Assembly: GCA_902780985.1 (NCBI GenBank)
Contig: CACZHN010000183.1
Span: 1-5,084 of the forward strand
Direction of reading: 5' to 3'
Length of the DNA stretch: 5,084 nucleotides
Source: an uncultured Lachnospiraceae bacterium
GTDB lineage: Bacteria > Bacillota_A > Clostridia > Lachnospirales > Lachnospiraceae
The notes below the pieces were generated by a model. That model was not told the DNA's origin. It ran no database searches and was given only the letters and a program-made list of their open reading frames with translations. Numbering within the stretch: position 1 is the first letter of the stretch; each line of letters begins with the position of its first letter. A program made the position numbers and the translations under genes. Positions 1 to 5,084 of this stretch are shown one piece after another.

Positions 1-339
1 TTCATCGGGAGCATCGGTTCCCATGGAGAGGGATAAGCTTATGTTTGTACCGCATTCTTCTGTGAAATCTTCAGCGAGTCTGCTGAGTTCCGAAGGTTTT
101 GCGGGATAGATCTGCTTATCATTGATGTATACGATATTCTCTTCGAAGATTTCAATGGCTTCAAATCTGTTATCTTCATCATAGAATACATGACAGAAGT
201 CGAAATCATCGGTTGTTACCTCATCATCTTCGTCTTTCTTAAATTCCTCATATTCTCCCAAAGCATTTCGAACTTCCTCTCTGGAAGCCCCGAAAGGAAT
301 ATTGTTGACGCTTACTGTAGGTATTATATCAAATCTCAT
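1..339 (-). CDS. Small acidic protein of unknown function, N-terminal part (3' end outside window)
   Basis: The frame starts at ATG 339 and stays open for 113 codons to the window edge, so the C-terminus and stop lie outside. AAGGAG at 353-348, 8 nt before the ATG, supports this start. The protein begins MRFDIIPTVSVNNIPFG, then SREEVRNALGEYEEF (about 19-33), an acidic run (KKDEDDE, 34-40) and a DDFDFCHVFYDEDN segment (44-57) followed by EAIEIF. About 30 of 113 residues are Asp or Glu. There is no signal peptide or membrane segment, so it should be cytosolic. From memory, similar short 'FGxSREEVRxxLG ... DDFxFCHVxYDxxN' proteins occur widely in Bacillota without a known function, sometimes near toxin or immunity genes; that link is inference. 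It is separated from the CmpB-like gene by 102 nt containing an inverted repeat, so it may be a separate transcription unit or a distal operon member. The reading frame is solid; the function is unknown. Confidence 0.85.
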   Translation of the reverse strand, partial: MRFDIIPTVSVNNIPFGASREEVRNALGEYEEFKKDEDDEVTTDDFDFCHVFYDEDNRFEAIEIFEENIVYINDKQIYPAKPSELSRLAEDFTEECGTNISLSLSMGTDAPDE

Positions 340-347
340 ATTATAAA

Positions 348-353
348 CTCCTT
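348..353 (-). promoter_or_regulatory. Ribosome binding site fixing the start at 339
   Basis: Read on the minus strand, AAGGAG lies 8 nt upstream of ATG 339. It is the main evidence that the truncated gene at the window's left edge starts here. No other in-frame ATG, GTG or TTG with a comparable site lies close by. Confidence 0.75.
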
Positions 354-383
354 ATTTTCGGAAAGGTCTCTATAAACCAATCA

Positions 384-413
384 AGACAGAAAAGCAAAAT
401 GCGTTTTCTGTCT
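384..413. terminator. Perfect 10-bp inverted repeat, possible terminator
   Basis: AGACAGAAAA at 384-393 and TTTTCTGTCT at 404-413 are exact reverse complements around a 10-nt loop that could itself form a short GC pairing. The hairpin sits between the stop of the CmpB-like gene (442) and the start of the next gene (339), where a terminator or attenuator is expected. A T-rich tract (GTTTCTTTT, 414-422) follows it on the plus strand. On the minus strand, where all the genes are, the stem is followed only by TGATTGGTTT, without a clean T run. It may be a weak or partial terminator for the minus-strand operon, a bidirectional one, or a binding site. The repeat itself is certain; its role is not. 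Confidence 0.45.
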
Positions 414-441
414 GTTTCTTTTGGTATTTATTATCGCTCTT

Positions 442-990
442 TTAAATATTACTTCCAAGCCATATTCTGCATATCAGATCCACAGCAAAAAGTATGGCTG
501 TTATTATAAATAATACGTTATGGATCTTTGAATCAACTGTTTTCTTCTGGAGCTTTATGATCAAAGGATGTATGACACATATCGCAACCCAGATAAGAAG
601 GCCGAACATCAAAGAAGGGACCAGGGCTATACGTCCGTTGAAATTCAGGAAGTATCCCGTATAATCCCACATCTTTGAACCGCCTGCAGCTTCGATTATA
701 TAACTGGCGGTAAGTTCTGCGATGGTTGCCACCAGCGCTCCGACTATGAATACAAGGATAGGCTTTTTAATCCTCAGCAATTTGAATATACCGAGTATTA
801 TAAAGAAACCTATTCCGTATATCGGAAGCCATGGGCCGAAAAGAAAACCTCGGTTGATAAAACCTCTGTGGTGGTATATCATGCAGCACCATATTGATTC
901 GTATGCCCAGCCGAAAAAACAATATATCAGGAAATACTCCATATAATCACGGAATATATTCCAAAACTTTGATTTAAAAACTTTATCCAT
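442..990 (-). CDS. CmpB-family (putative ABC-transporter type IV) integral membrane protein
   Basis: This is a 182-aa polytopic membrane protein. Visible hydrophobic segments lie at about 17-37, 50-70, 77-99, 119-146 and 157-178. The family pattern is clear: FGWAYES near 26-32, NRGFLFGPWLPIYG at 46-59, AELTASYI at 91-98, WDYTGY at 108-113 and NFNGRI at 116-121. These match my recollection of Pfam PF06541, named 'ABC_trans_CmpB / putative ABC-transporter type IV'. The transport role in that name is weakly founded: there is no ATP-binding domain here and no ABC ATPase gene in the window. The start ATG at 990 shares one base with the TAA stop of the upstream gene (TAATG), and GAGG at 1001-998 gives a 7-nt spacing, so translation is probably coupled. 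Length is close to a single-domain family member. Family assignment is good; biochemical function is unknown. Confidence 0.88.
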   Translation of the reverse strand: MDKVFKSKFWNIFRDYMEYFLIYCFFGWAYESIWCCMIYHHRGFINRGFLFGPWLPIYGIGFFIILGIFKLLRIKKPILVFIVGALVATIAELTASYIIEAAGGSKMWDYTGYFLNFNGRIALVPSLMFGLLIWVAICVIHPLIIKLQKKTVDSKIHNVLFIITAILFAVDLICRIWLGSNI

Positions 991-1589
991 TACTGATCCT
1001 CAATTTTGAGTTCTACGTAATCGCCTTCCTGTTTGTTATAAACATGCTTTCCGATTAAAGAAAGTACCTTTCTGATATCTTCAATATCATCGGCAGCAAA
1101 TTCGATATATGAATGCTCCTTATCCGTTTCGTTTTCCTCATCATAGCTGTCATAGCAGCTGATAAAGAATTCATCCAGTATATCTTCCAGAGGATACTGT
1201 GATACATAAGGATCGGAAGGTTCGTTTTCATCATATTCAGGTTCCGGTTCGTAAACGATGGAAGTAACATATGTAAGCTGTGGTTCTCCTTCTTCATCGT
1301 CCTCATTTTCGAAAACAACATCGTCTTCGGTGCCCACTTTATCTATATCACGATAATACTTCTTTCCTTCGTAGGAAAGTATAAGCATATCTTCGAGGCA
1401 GTCGCCCCTTCCCTGTTTCCATCCGTCTTCCTTAAGAAGCTTTGCGGCTAAATCAGCATCACCGATCTGCCTGAATGCAAAACTTCCGTCATTATCCATT
1501 ACAACTTCTGTTCTGTATATCATATCCTCGATCTTCTCGTACTCCGGTGTATTATACTTCGGTGCTTCGTAAAACTTGATGTTCTTCAT
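990..1589 (-). CDS. Highly acidic 199-aa protein of unknown function
   Basis: I do not recognise this protein. About 56 of 199 residues are Asp or Glu against roughly 20 Lys or Arg, giving a strongly negative charge. Acidic clusters lie at 88-102 and 114-126, in a region that reads as a low-complexity linker, with more ordinary sequence before it (1-85, including GWKQGRGDCLEDMLILSYEG) and after it (132-199, ending DIRKVLSLIGKHVY...YVELKIEDQ). There is no signal peptide or membrane helix, so it should be cytosolic. The start at ATG 1589 is supported by a perfect AAGGAGG (1607-1601) with an 11-nt spacing. It lies 30 nt downstream of the DUF6630-like gene's stop and overlaps the CmpB-like gene by one base, so it is an internal operon gene. 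Small acidic proteins of this sort include immunity proteins and DNA mimics, but nothing here shows either role. Confidence 0.85.
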   Translation of the reverse strand: MKNIKFYEAPKYNTPEYEKIEDMIYRTEVVMDNDGSFAFRQIGDADLAAKLLKEDGWKQGRGDCLEDMLILSYEGKKYYRDIDKVGTEDDVVFENEDDEEGEPQLTYVTSIVYEPEPEYDENEPSDPYVSQYPLEDILDEFFISCYDSYDEENETDKEHSYIEFAADDIEDIRKVLSLIGKHVYNKQEGDYVELKIEDQ

Positions 1590-1600
1590 AAATTCTGTAT

Positions 1601-1607
1601 CCTCCTT
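1601..1607 (-). promoter_or_regulatory. Perfect AAGGAGG ribosome binding site before the acidic gene
   Basis: On the minus strand AAGGAGG is followed by an 11-nt spacer and ATG 1589. The 29-nt gap between genes (1590-1618) holds this site and little else, so the acidic gene has independent translation initiation within a shared transcript. Confidence 0.8.
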
Positions 1608-1618
1608 AAGTTTTATAT

Positions 1619-2182
1619 TTACATATTTTGAGCGAAATCGATTCTGTGACCGGTTTTTCGGGCTTCTTCCGTTAAAATGTCATATTCTTTTATTTTTGCG
1701 ATAAAGGTACAATAGCTGTCACTGTCAATATCCATACATGCCAGAACATATCCCAATGATTTCCATTTTTCATTTACTATTGCAGACCAAGTTGAGATAT
1801 CTTCTTCGGAATCAAACCATTCTTCTTCGATAGTTAGGAAATCGTCGCTTACGATATTATTTATACTGTAAACAAAATCTGTAAGCTCGACTTTAAAATC
1901 CATTTCGTCCATGAGATCTTTTTCGATAAAGATATCTACCAGACCCAGCCATATGATTTCATTCAGATCATTTCCGTCGGTTACGGATCTTTCTTCATAC
2001 TGATCTTTGTTCTTCTCATAGTAACCGGCCGGATCATCTATACAGTCATATGCCTGTGCTGTGGCAGCTCCGTTAAAATCGATGATCGAAACAATTTTCT
2101 TATACGCATCGGTATTTATCGGCTTTCCGACATCGGAATTATCAGCCTTCGAATTGCTGAACAGTTTATCGAATATCCCCAT
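1619..2182 (-). CDS. DUF6630-like cytosolic acidic protein
   Basis: This 187-aa soluble protein carries about 41 Asp or Glu. It opens with MGIFDKLF, a short amphipathic start common in small Bacillota proteins. A segment around 74-107 contains IIWLGLVDIFIEK and the pattern DFKVELTDF. It is followed by WFDSEEDISTW (122-132), LACMDIDSDSY (147-157) and EEARKTGHRI (172-181). The order 'WxxLVD ... ELxDF ... DIDSDSY ... GHRI' agrees with my memory of DUF6630, a family with no established function; a profile search is needed to confirm it. The start ATG at 2182 lies inside the end of the upstream gene (17-nt overlap) and has a repeated AGGAGG site at 2198-2190 with 7-nt spacing. The next gene begins 30 nt past its stop. 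No catalytic motif, signal peptide or membrane segment is visible. Confidence 0.85.
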   Translation of the reverse strand: MGIFDKLFSNSKADNSDVGKPINTDAYKKIVSIIDFNGAATAQAYDCIDDPAGYYEKNKDQYEERSVTDGNDLNEIIWLGLVDIFIEKDLMDEMDFKVELTDFVYSINNIVSDDFLTIEEEWFDSEEDISTWSAIVNEKWKSLGYVLACMDIDSDSYCTFIAKIKEYDILTEEARKTGHRIDFAQNM

Positions 2183-2480
2183 TATTTAACCTCCTCCTGT
2201 AAAGACCTTTGAATTTTATGATCATACTGATCAAAAATACCACACCAACTACAGAAAGCAGGATTCCGGCTAAAAGATTTCCATTGATGAGAAATGTAAC
2301 CCCAAGGAATAGAATTATTCCGATGGATGCGATGAAAAACAGCAGTGTAAATGCAACCAATACTGCTTTTAACCATTTCGGAAATTTTCGGGTTGATTCG
2401 GAATCGGCCATGACGTCCATTCCGCCTTCAGTGACAAGTTCAAGAAAACAATCTAAGATAAGCTCAAAAATATACTCCAT
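2166..2480 (-). CDS. Small two-helix membrane protein
   Basis: This 104-aa protein has an amphipathic acidic N-terminus (MEYIFELILDCFLELVTEGG), a short polar linker containing RKFPKWLK (31-38), and two hydrophobic segments at about 39-63 and 68-89, separated by a NGN turn. It ends in a positively charged tail (KFKGLYRRRLNNGDIR), which suggests that both ends are cytoplasmic. It resembles short uncharacterised Lachnospiraceae membrane proteins of the 'MEYxFELI ... KxPKWLR ... two helices' type, from memory. The start ATG at 2480 has AAAGGGGG at 2494-2487 with 6-nt spacing. Its last 17 nt overlap the next gene, whose ribosome binding site lies within this coding region. It is the first gene after a promoter-like gap and probably heads the small-gene operon. 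Function unknown. Confidence 0.82.
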   Translation of the reverse strand: MEYIFELILDCFLELVTEGGMDVMADSESTRKFPKWLKAVLVAFTLLFFIASIGIILFLGVTFLINGNLLAGILLSVVGVVFLISMIIKFKGLYRRRLNNGDIR

Positions 2481-2508
2481 TCAGAACCCCCTTTCTGATG
2501 ACTATATC

Positions 2509-2537
2509 ATTCTATCATATAAATTGTTTTAAATCAC
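2509..2537 (-). promoter_or_regulatory. Possible promoter of the small-gene operon
   Basis: The 63-nt gap 2481-2543 is very AT-rich. On the minus strand a TAGAAT box (2514-2509, one mismatch to TATAAT) lies 17 nt after GTGATT (2537-2532, a poor match to TTGACA). An overlapping TATGAT (2519-2514) is an alternative -10 box. Initiation from either would give a leader of roughly 20-30 nt ahead of the AAAGGGGG site of the two-helix membrane gene. The -10 candidates are good and the -35 is weak, so exact placement is uncertain. There is no obvious terminator for the upstream metallophosphoesterase gene, so read-through is also possible. Confidence 0.4.
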
Positions 2538-2543
2538 TTAATT

Positions 2544-3497
2544 CTATATAAAGTATTTATTAGTATTACTCCACAATTCATAGGCCTTCTCCCATGTATC
2601 TACGGAATAAGGCCTTATTGTATCATCTATGCTTACAGCATAGTCTTCGACAAATTTCAGGAAAAAGAGGATCTGTTCTTTTTCGTACTTCATTTCCCTA
2701 AGCATGACTTTGGTCCATACAGCAGCTTCCCTGTATTGAGAAGTCTTCTTTACCTCTTCCACATAGGAATCAGCGTCAAAAGGCACCCGGCGCTGCTCGA
2801 TATCTATCTTTCCGTCGTCGGATATACTGAGTATTGTATACGGCAGTGTATTTATCATACCGTCCAGAGGCAGGCCGCAGGAACCCGGATTAATAAAATA
2901 TATTTCCCGATTGGGTACTTTATAGGTCCATTGTATGTGTGAATGACCGAAGATATAGATACCGTCTTTTAGGCGGTAGAGCTCTTCATGATTTTCGGGT
3001 GTATTCTCCATTATATCCATAACGAAGCGGTCTATGATCTCGCGGTTCAGTTCCTTCGCGCCGAATTGAATCTCTAAATTCGATGAGTTTATATCATTCA
3101 TCATCTTTGCATCGGTAAATGCTGTATGTGAATGAGCTAAATGTATTCCAATGCCCACATGCTCGAAATCTACGGTCTCGGGCAGATTAAGAAGATATTC
3201 AAGGTTATCTTTCCTGAGATTCTTATAAACCCAGTAAGATATCTGCATCTGACCGTCCGTCCAGGTGTTCTGGTCTTGACCTACGAGATTTTCCACATAC
3301 TGCTCTTCATTTCCTCTGATAACATAGCTGCTATTCAGGTTTCGCATCAGGTCTATACATTCATTTGGATAAGGTCCGCTGAGACAATAGTCTCCGCCCA
3401 GTATATAGTCTGTAATACCCTGTTTTGCGGCATCTTCAAGGATTGCTTTAAATGCCGGAGCGTTGCCGTGTATGTCGGATATGATTGCTGTTTTCAT
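2544..3497 (-). CDS. Calcineurin-like metallophosphoesterase (YfcE/Mre11-type fold)
   Basis: This 317-aa protein is predicted to hydrolyse phosphoester bonds with two bound metal ions; the substrate is unknown. The metal-binding motifs are all in order: SDIHGN (D8, H10), GGDY (D36), RGNEE (N63), IHLAHSH (H119, H122 or H124) and FGHSH (H185, H187), then INPGSCGLP (202-210), typical of the YfcE-like branch. The third motif is GNEE rather than the common GNHE or GNHD; I believe this is normal in the Bacillota subgroup, but it removes the histidine often used as an acid. An extra helical C-terminal region (about 240-317) makes it longer than minimal YfcE proteins. No signal peptide is present, so it is probably cytosolic. 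I chose ATG 3497 because the fold begins right there (MKTAIISDIHG). The frame is open 46 codons further, to 3635, but that part lies within the neighbouring gene and looks like non-protein sequence. It follows the glycosidase-like gene by 22 nt. Confidence 0.9.
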   Translation of the reverse strand: MKTAIISDIHGNAPAFKAILEDAAKQGITDYILGGDYCLSGPYPNECIDLMRNLNSSYVIRGNEEQYVENLVGQDQNTWTDGQMQISYWVYKNLRKDNLEYLLNLPETVDFEHVGIGIHLAHSHTAFTDAKMMNDINSSNLEIQFGAKELNREIIDRFVMDIMENTPENHEELYRLKDGIYIFGHSHIQWTYKVPNREIYFINPGSCGLPLDGMINTLPYTILSISDDGKIDIEQRRVPFDADSYVEEVKKTSQYREAAVWTKVMLREMKYEKEQILFFLKFVEDYAVSIDDTIRPYSVDTWEKAYELWSNTNKYFI

Positions 3498-3514
3498 GGT
3501 TGTAATTAATTGTG

Positions 3515-3520
3515 TCCTTT
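3515..3520 (-). promoter_or_regulatory. Distant AAAGGA, only ribosome-binding-like site before the metallophosphoesterase
   Basis: AAAGGA overlaps the TAA stop of the upstream gene by one base and lies 17 nt before ATG 3497, farther than the usual 5-10 nt. Nothing better lies in between (CACAATTAATTACAACC). Translation of the phosphoesterase may depend on coupling to the upstream gene. The in-frame ATT codon 9 nt before the ATG has better spacing (8 nt) but would be a very rare start. Confidence 0.35.
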
Positions 3521-5084
3521 TATATATAGTAATCGTAAATTCTGTTTCTCTTCTGCTTTTCTTCTTCGGAAAGCTTCTCACAGCCTGCGATGTCGTATGC
3601 TCCGAAGGCATTGTACAGTCTTGATGTCGGATCAAGCTCTACATATGTAACCCATGGAAGCCAGTGATGAAGCGTGTTAAGCTGCTGATCCGCGAATCCG
3701 CCGCCTTCCCAGGAAAGTCCCTGAATGGCATATCCGAAATCGCCGTAAACATCGTTGGCATTTCTGGAGTTGTTATGGATAAACTCGGCATAATCTCTGT
3801 AATGCTCGTCTCCTGTTATGATATACAGACGATAATATAAGAACGCACAGGCTGCCATATACATATCTCCGCCGCCCATTCCTATGGTAACAGGGCTCTG
3901 TCCGCTTATGGAACGTTTTGACAGCGGGCAGTTAGGTCTGTCGGAATAAACAGGAAATGTCCAGGAATAGGTCCAGGTTTCGGTATAATCGGAAGCGCCT
4001 ATAAGTGCTTCAAGCCATTTATCCTCTCCCGTAAGGTCATAAAGGGCGAGGAAGCCGAACATTGCATAGATTCCGGATTCATTATCCGTTATATCGGTAT
4101 TATCGCAGGTTGAGCCGCGATATTCCATATTTTTATATACATTGTCATAAGACCATTCGCCGGCCTTTATTGCCGCATATTTATATTCTTCCTTTCCGGT
4201 AACCAGGAAGAGCTGGATGAAGAAACGTACTATGCTTATGGTATTGGCTTTTGAATCCATTCTCATGGTTCCGTCAAGATTATAAGCTCGGTAGAATGAT
4301 CCGTCTTCATTCTGTACATTAAGGAAGAACTTTGCTGCATTCTCGCAGAACTCCAGCCAGTCAGGATGCTCTTCCGTCTTCTTCTTTGTAAGAACGTAAG
4401 CATCCAGAATATTCTCCAGTCCGTCGGCAGACATTCTGAGCCATATAGGATAAGGCTCAAATGCTTTATTTATCGGACTGTAACATCCGTTCGGAGAGCC
4501 GTTTGGATTGGCTCCGTTCTTAACCCAGAAGAGGATCATATTCTGACCTTTTTCAAAGGCTTCCGTATCTCCCTCACGAAGGCCGTAATCCATAAGCTGG
4601 TAGCCGATACCCGGCTGCTGGCCTACAAAGCCGAACTGCATGGATATGCTGTCCACGTCGAAATCCGGAAGAAATGATGAGAACGGAACTCCCCATGCAC
4701 CGTCACCGTAGTCTCTTGCAAGGAGTTTCATAGCATTTATATTATTCCGGTACTGGAGCTTCTGATCCACATCGAAAAGCTCGTCACGGAGTCTAGCATA
4801 TACGGATCTCCATGCCCATCTCATCATAGGATAAAAATCATCGAAATGACCGAGATTCAGTCTCACTTCGAAACTGCTTGAAAAATCCTTTTCAATAGGA
4901 TGAAGTACTCGGTTGAAGGTCTTGGTCTTCATCATGTAATCGATGTTGAATTCCATCTGCTGGAATCCCACCTGACCGTCCGATCCCGGATAAACATAGT
5001 CGATGGTTATTCCGTCACGGACTGCTTCGGTCTTCTTTCTTACAGGGAATCCGTAGTAAAGATAGCTGATAGTTTCATTTTCCG
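3520..5084 (-). CDS. Six-hairpin (alpha/alpha-barrel) glycosidase-like protein, C-terminal part (5' end outside window)
   Basis: The frame runs from the window edge to TAA at 3522-3520, giving 520 complete residues. There is no stop upstream of the in-frame GTG at 4971, and the 37 codons before it (ENETISYLYYGF...YPGSDGQ) read as normal protein, so the true start is outside. Residue numbers here count from the fragment's first codon. The sequence shows repeated helix pairs with aromatic and Gly-rich loops: SADGLENILDAY (218-229), NEDGSFYRAY (258-267), GSTCDNTDITDNESG (323-337), FLALYDLTGEDKWLEAL (344-360), ETWTYSW (368-374) and GMGGGDMYMA (401-410). This is the pattern of alpha/alpha-barrel carbohydrate-active enzymes (hydrolases or lyases). 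The conserved acidic loop at 325-335 is a candidate for catalytic residues. I cannot assign a GH family or substrate. The missing N-terminus probably holds a beta-sandwich domain or signal peptide. There is no dockerin, anchor or membrane segment at the C-terminus. The metallophosphoesterase gene follows after 22 nt. Confidence 0.82.
   Translation of the reverse strand, partial: ENETISYLYYGFPVRKKTEAVRDGITIDYVYPGSDGQVGFQQMEFNIDYMMKTKTFNRVLHPIEKDFSSSFEVRLNLGHFDDFYPMMRWAWRSVYARLRDELFDVDQKLQYRNNINAMKLLARDYGDGAWGVPFSSFLPDFDVDSISMQFGFVGQQPGIGYQLMDYGLREGDTEAFEKGQNMILFWVKNGANPNGSPNGCYSPINKAFEPYPIWLRMSADGLENILDAYVLTKKKTEEHPDWLEFCENAAKFFLNVQNEDGSFYRAYNLDGTMRMDSKANTISIVRFFIQLFLVTGKEEYKYAAIKAGEWSYDNVYKNMEYRGSTCDNTDITDNESGIYAMFGFLALYDLTGEDKWLEALIGASDYTETWTYSWTFPVYSDRPNCPLSKRSISGQSPVTIGMGGGDMYMAACAFLYYRLYIITGDEHYRDYAEFIHNNSRNANDVYGDFGYAIQGLSWEGGGFADQQLNTLHHWLPWVTYVELDPTSRLYNAFGAYDIAGCEKLSEEEKQKRNRIYDYYI

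Noticed and set aside
190..375. Plus-strand open frame of 61 codons
   Set aside because: It lies mostly over the minus-strand gene 339-1, has no ribosome binding site, and the minus-strand frame has a good one.
722..946. Plus-strand open frame of 74 codons
   Set aside because: It lies entirely antisense to the CmpB-like gene, whose family motifs are clear.
999..1010. CTCAA/TTGAG short inverted repeat near a gene junction
   Set aside because: A 5-bp stem with a 2-nt loop is too short to be stable, and it overlaps the ribosome binding site of the CmpB-like gene by chance.
2219..2233. Two TGATCA palindromes separated by 3 nt
   Set aside because: They fall inside the coding end of the membrane gene and can be explained by its codons; nothing suggests a recombination or methylation site.
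2209..2532. Plus-strand open frame of 107 codons
   Set aside because: It is antisense to the two-helix membrane gene, has no recognisable motif, and carries the inverted image of hydrophobic codons.
3141..3509. Plus-strand open frame of 122 codons
   Set aside because: It is antisense to the conserved phosphoesterase motifs and is best explained as a shadow frame.
3498..3635. A 46-codon upstream extension of the metallophosphoesterase frame
   Set aside because: It overlaps the end of the glycosidase-like gene in another frame, is Lys/Arg/Thr-rich and does not look like protein, while the phosphoesterase fold begins exactly at ATG 3497.
4366..4677. Plus-strand open frame of 103 codons
   Set aside because: It is antisense to the glycosidase-like gene and shows no domain or ribosome binding site.

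Overview
The window looks like chromosome of a low-to-moderate GC Bacillota, most likely a gut or rumen Lachnospiraceae (Butyrivibrio or Ruminococcus-like). This rests on the protein families, strong AAGGAGG-type ribosome binding sites, AT-rich gaps and tight packing. It is inferred from family recall and style; no rRNA or marker gene is present. Every supported gene is on the minus strand, so transcription runs from high to low coordinates. Both outermost genes are cut by the window edges.

In transcription order: (1) 5084-3520, the C-terminal 520 residues of a large protein that looks like an alpha/alpha-barrel (six-hairpin) carbohydrate-active enzyme. Its frame is open to the window edge, so the in-frame GTG at 4971 is not the true start. 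(2) 3497-2544, a calcineurin-like metallophosphoesterase of 317 aa, 22 nt downstream of the previous stop. (3) A 63-nt AT-rich gap (2481-2543) with a plausible promoter. (4) A compact run of small genes: a two-helix membrane protein (2480-2166), overlapped by 17 nt by a DUF6630-like acidic protein (2182-1619), then an unrecognised very acidic 199-aa protein (1589-990), which is joined through a TAATG stop/start overlap to a CmpB-family (putative ABC-transporter type IV) integral membrane protein (990-442). (5) A 102-nt gap with a perfect 10-bp inverted repeat (384-413). (6) The first 113 residues of another small acidic protein (339-1).

The first two genes are probably cotranscribed, but no shared pathway is evident from sequence. 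The second group looks like a separate operon of small acidic cytosolic proteins interleaved with membrane proteins. One testable idea is an accessory immunity or stress island (several small acidic orphan genes with no enzyme motifs), but no toxin, secretion or mobile-element gene is in view. I see no tRNA, rRNA, CRISPR array, insertion sequence, attachment site or origin. I found no clear evidence of a new system; the best candidates for a second look are the small-gene cluster and the unassigned glycosidase-like protein.
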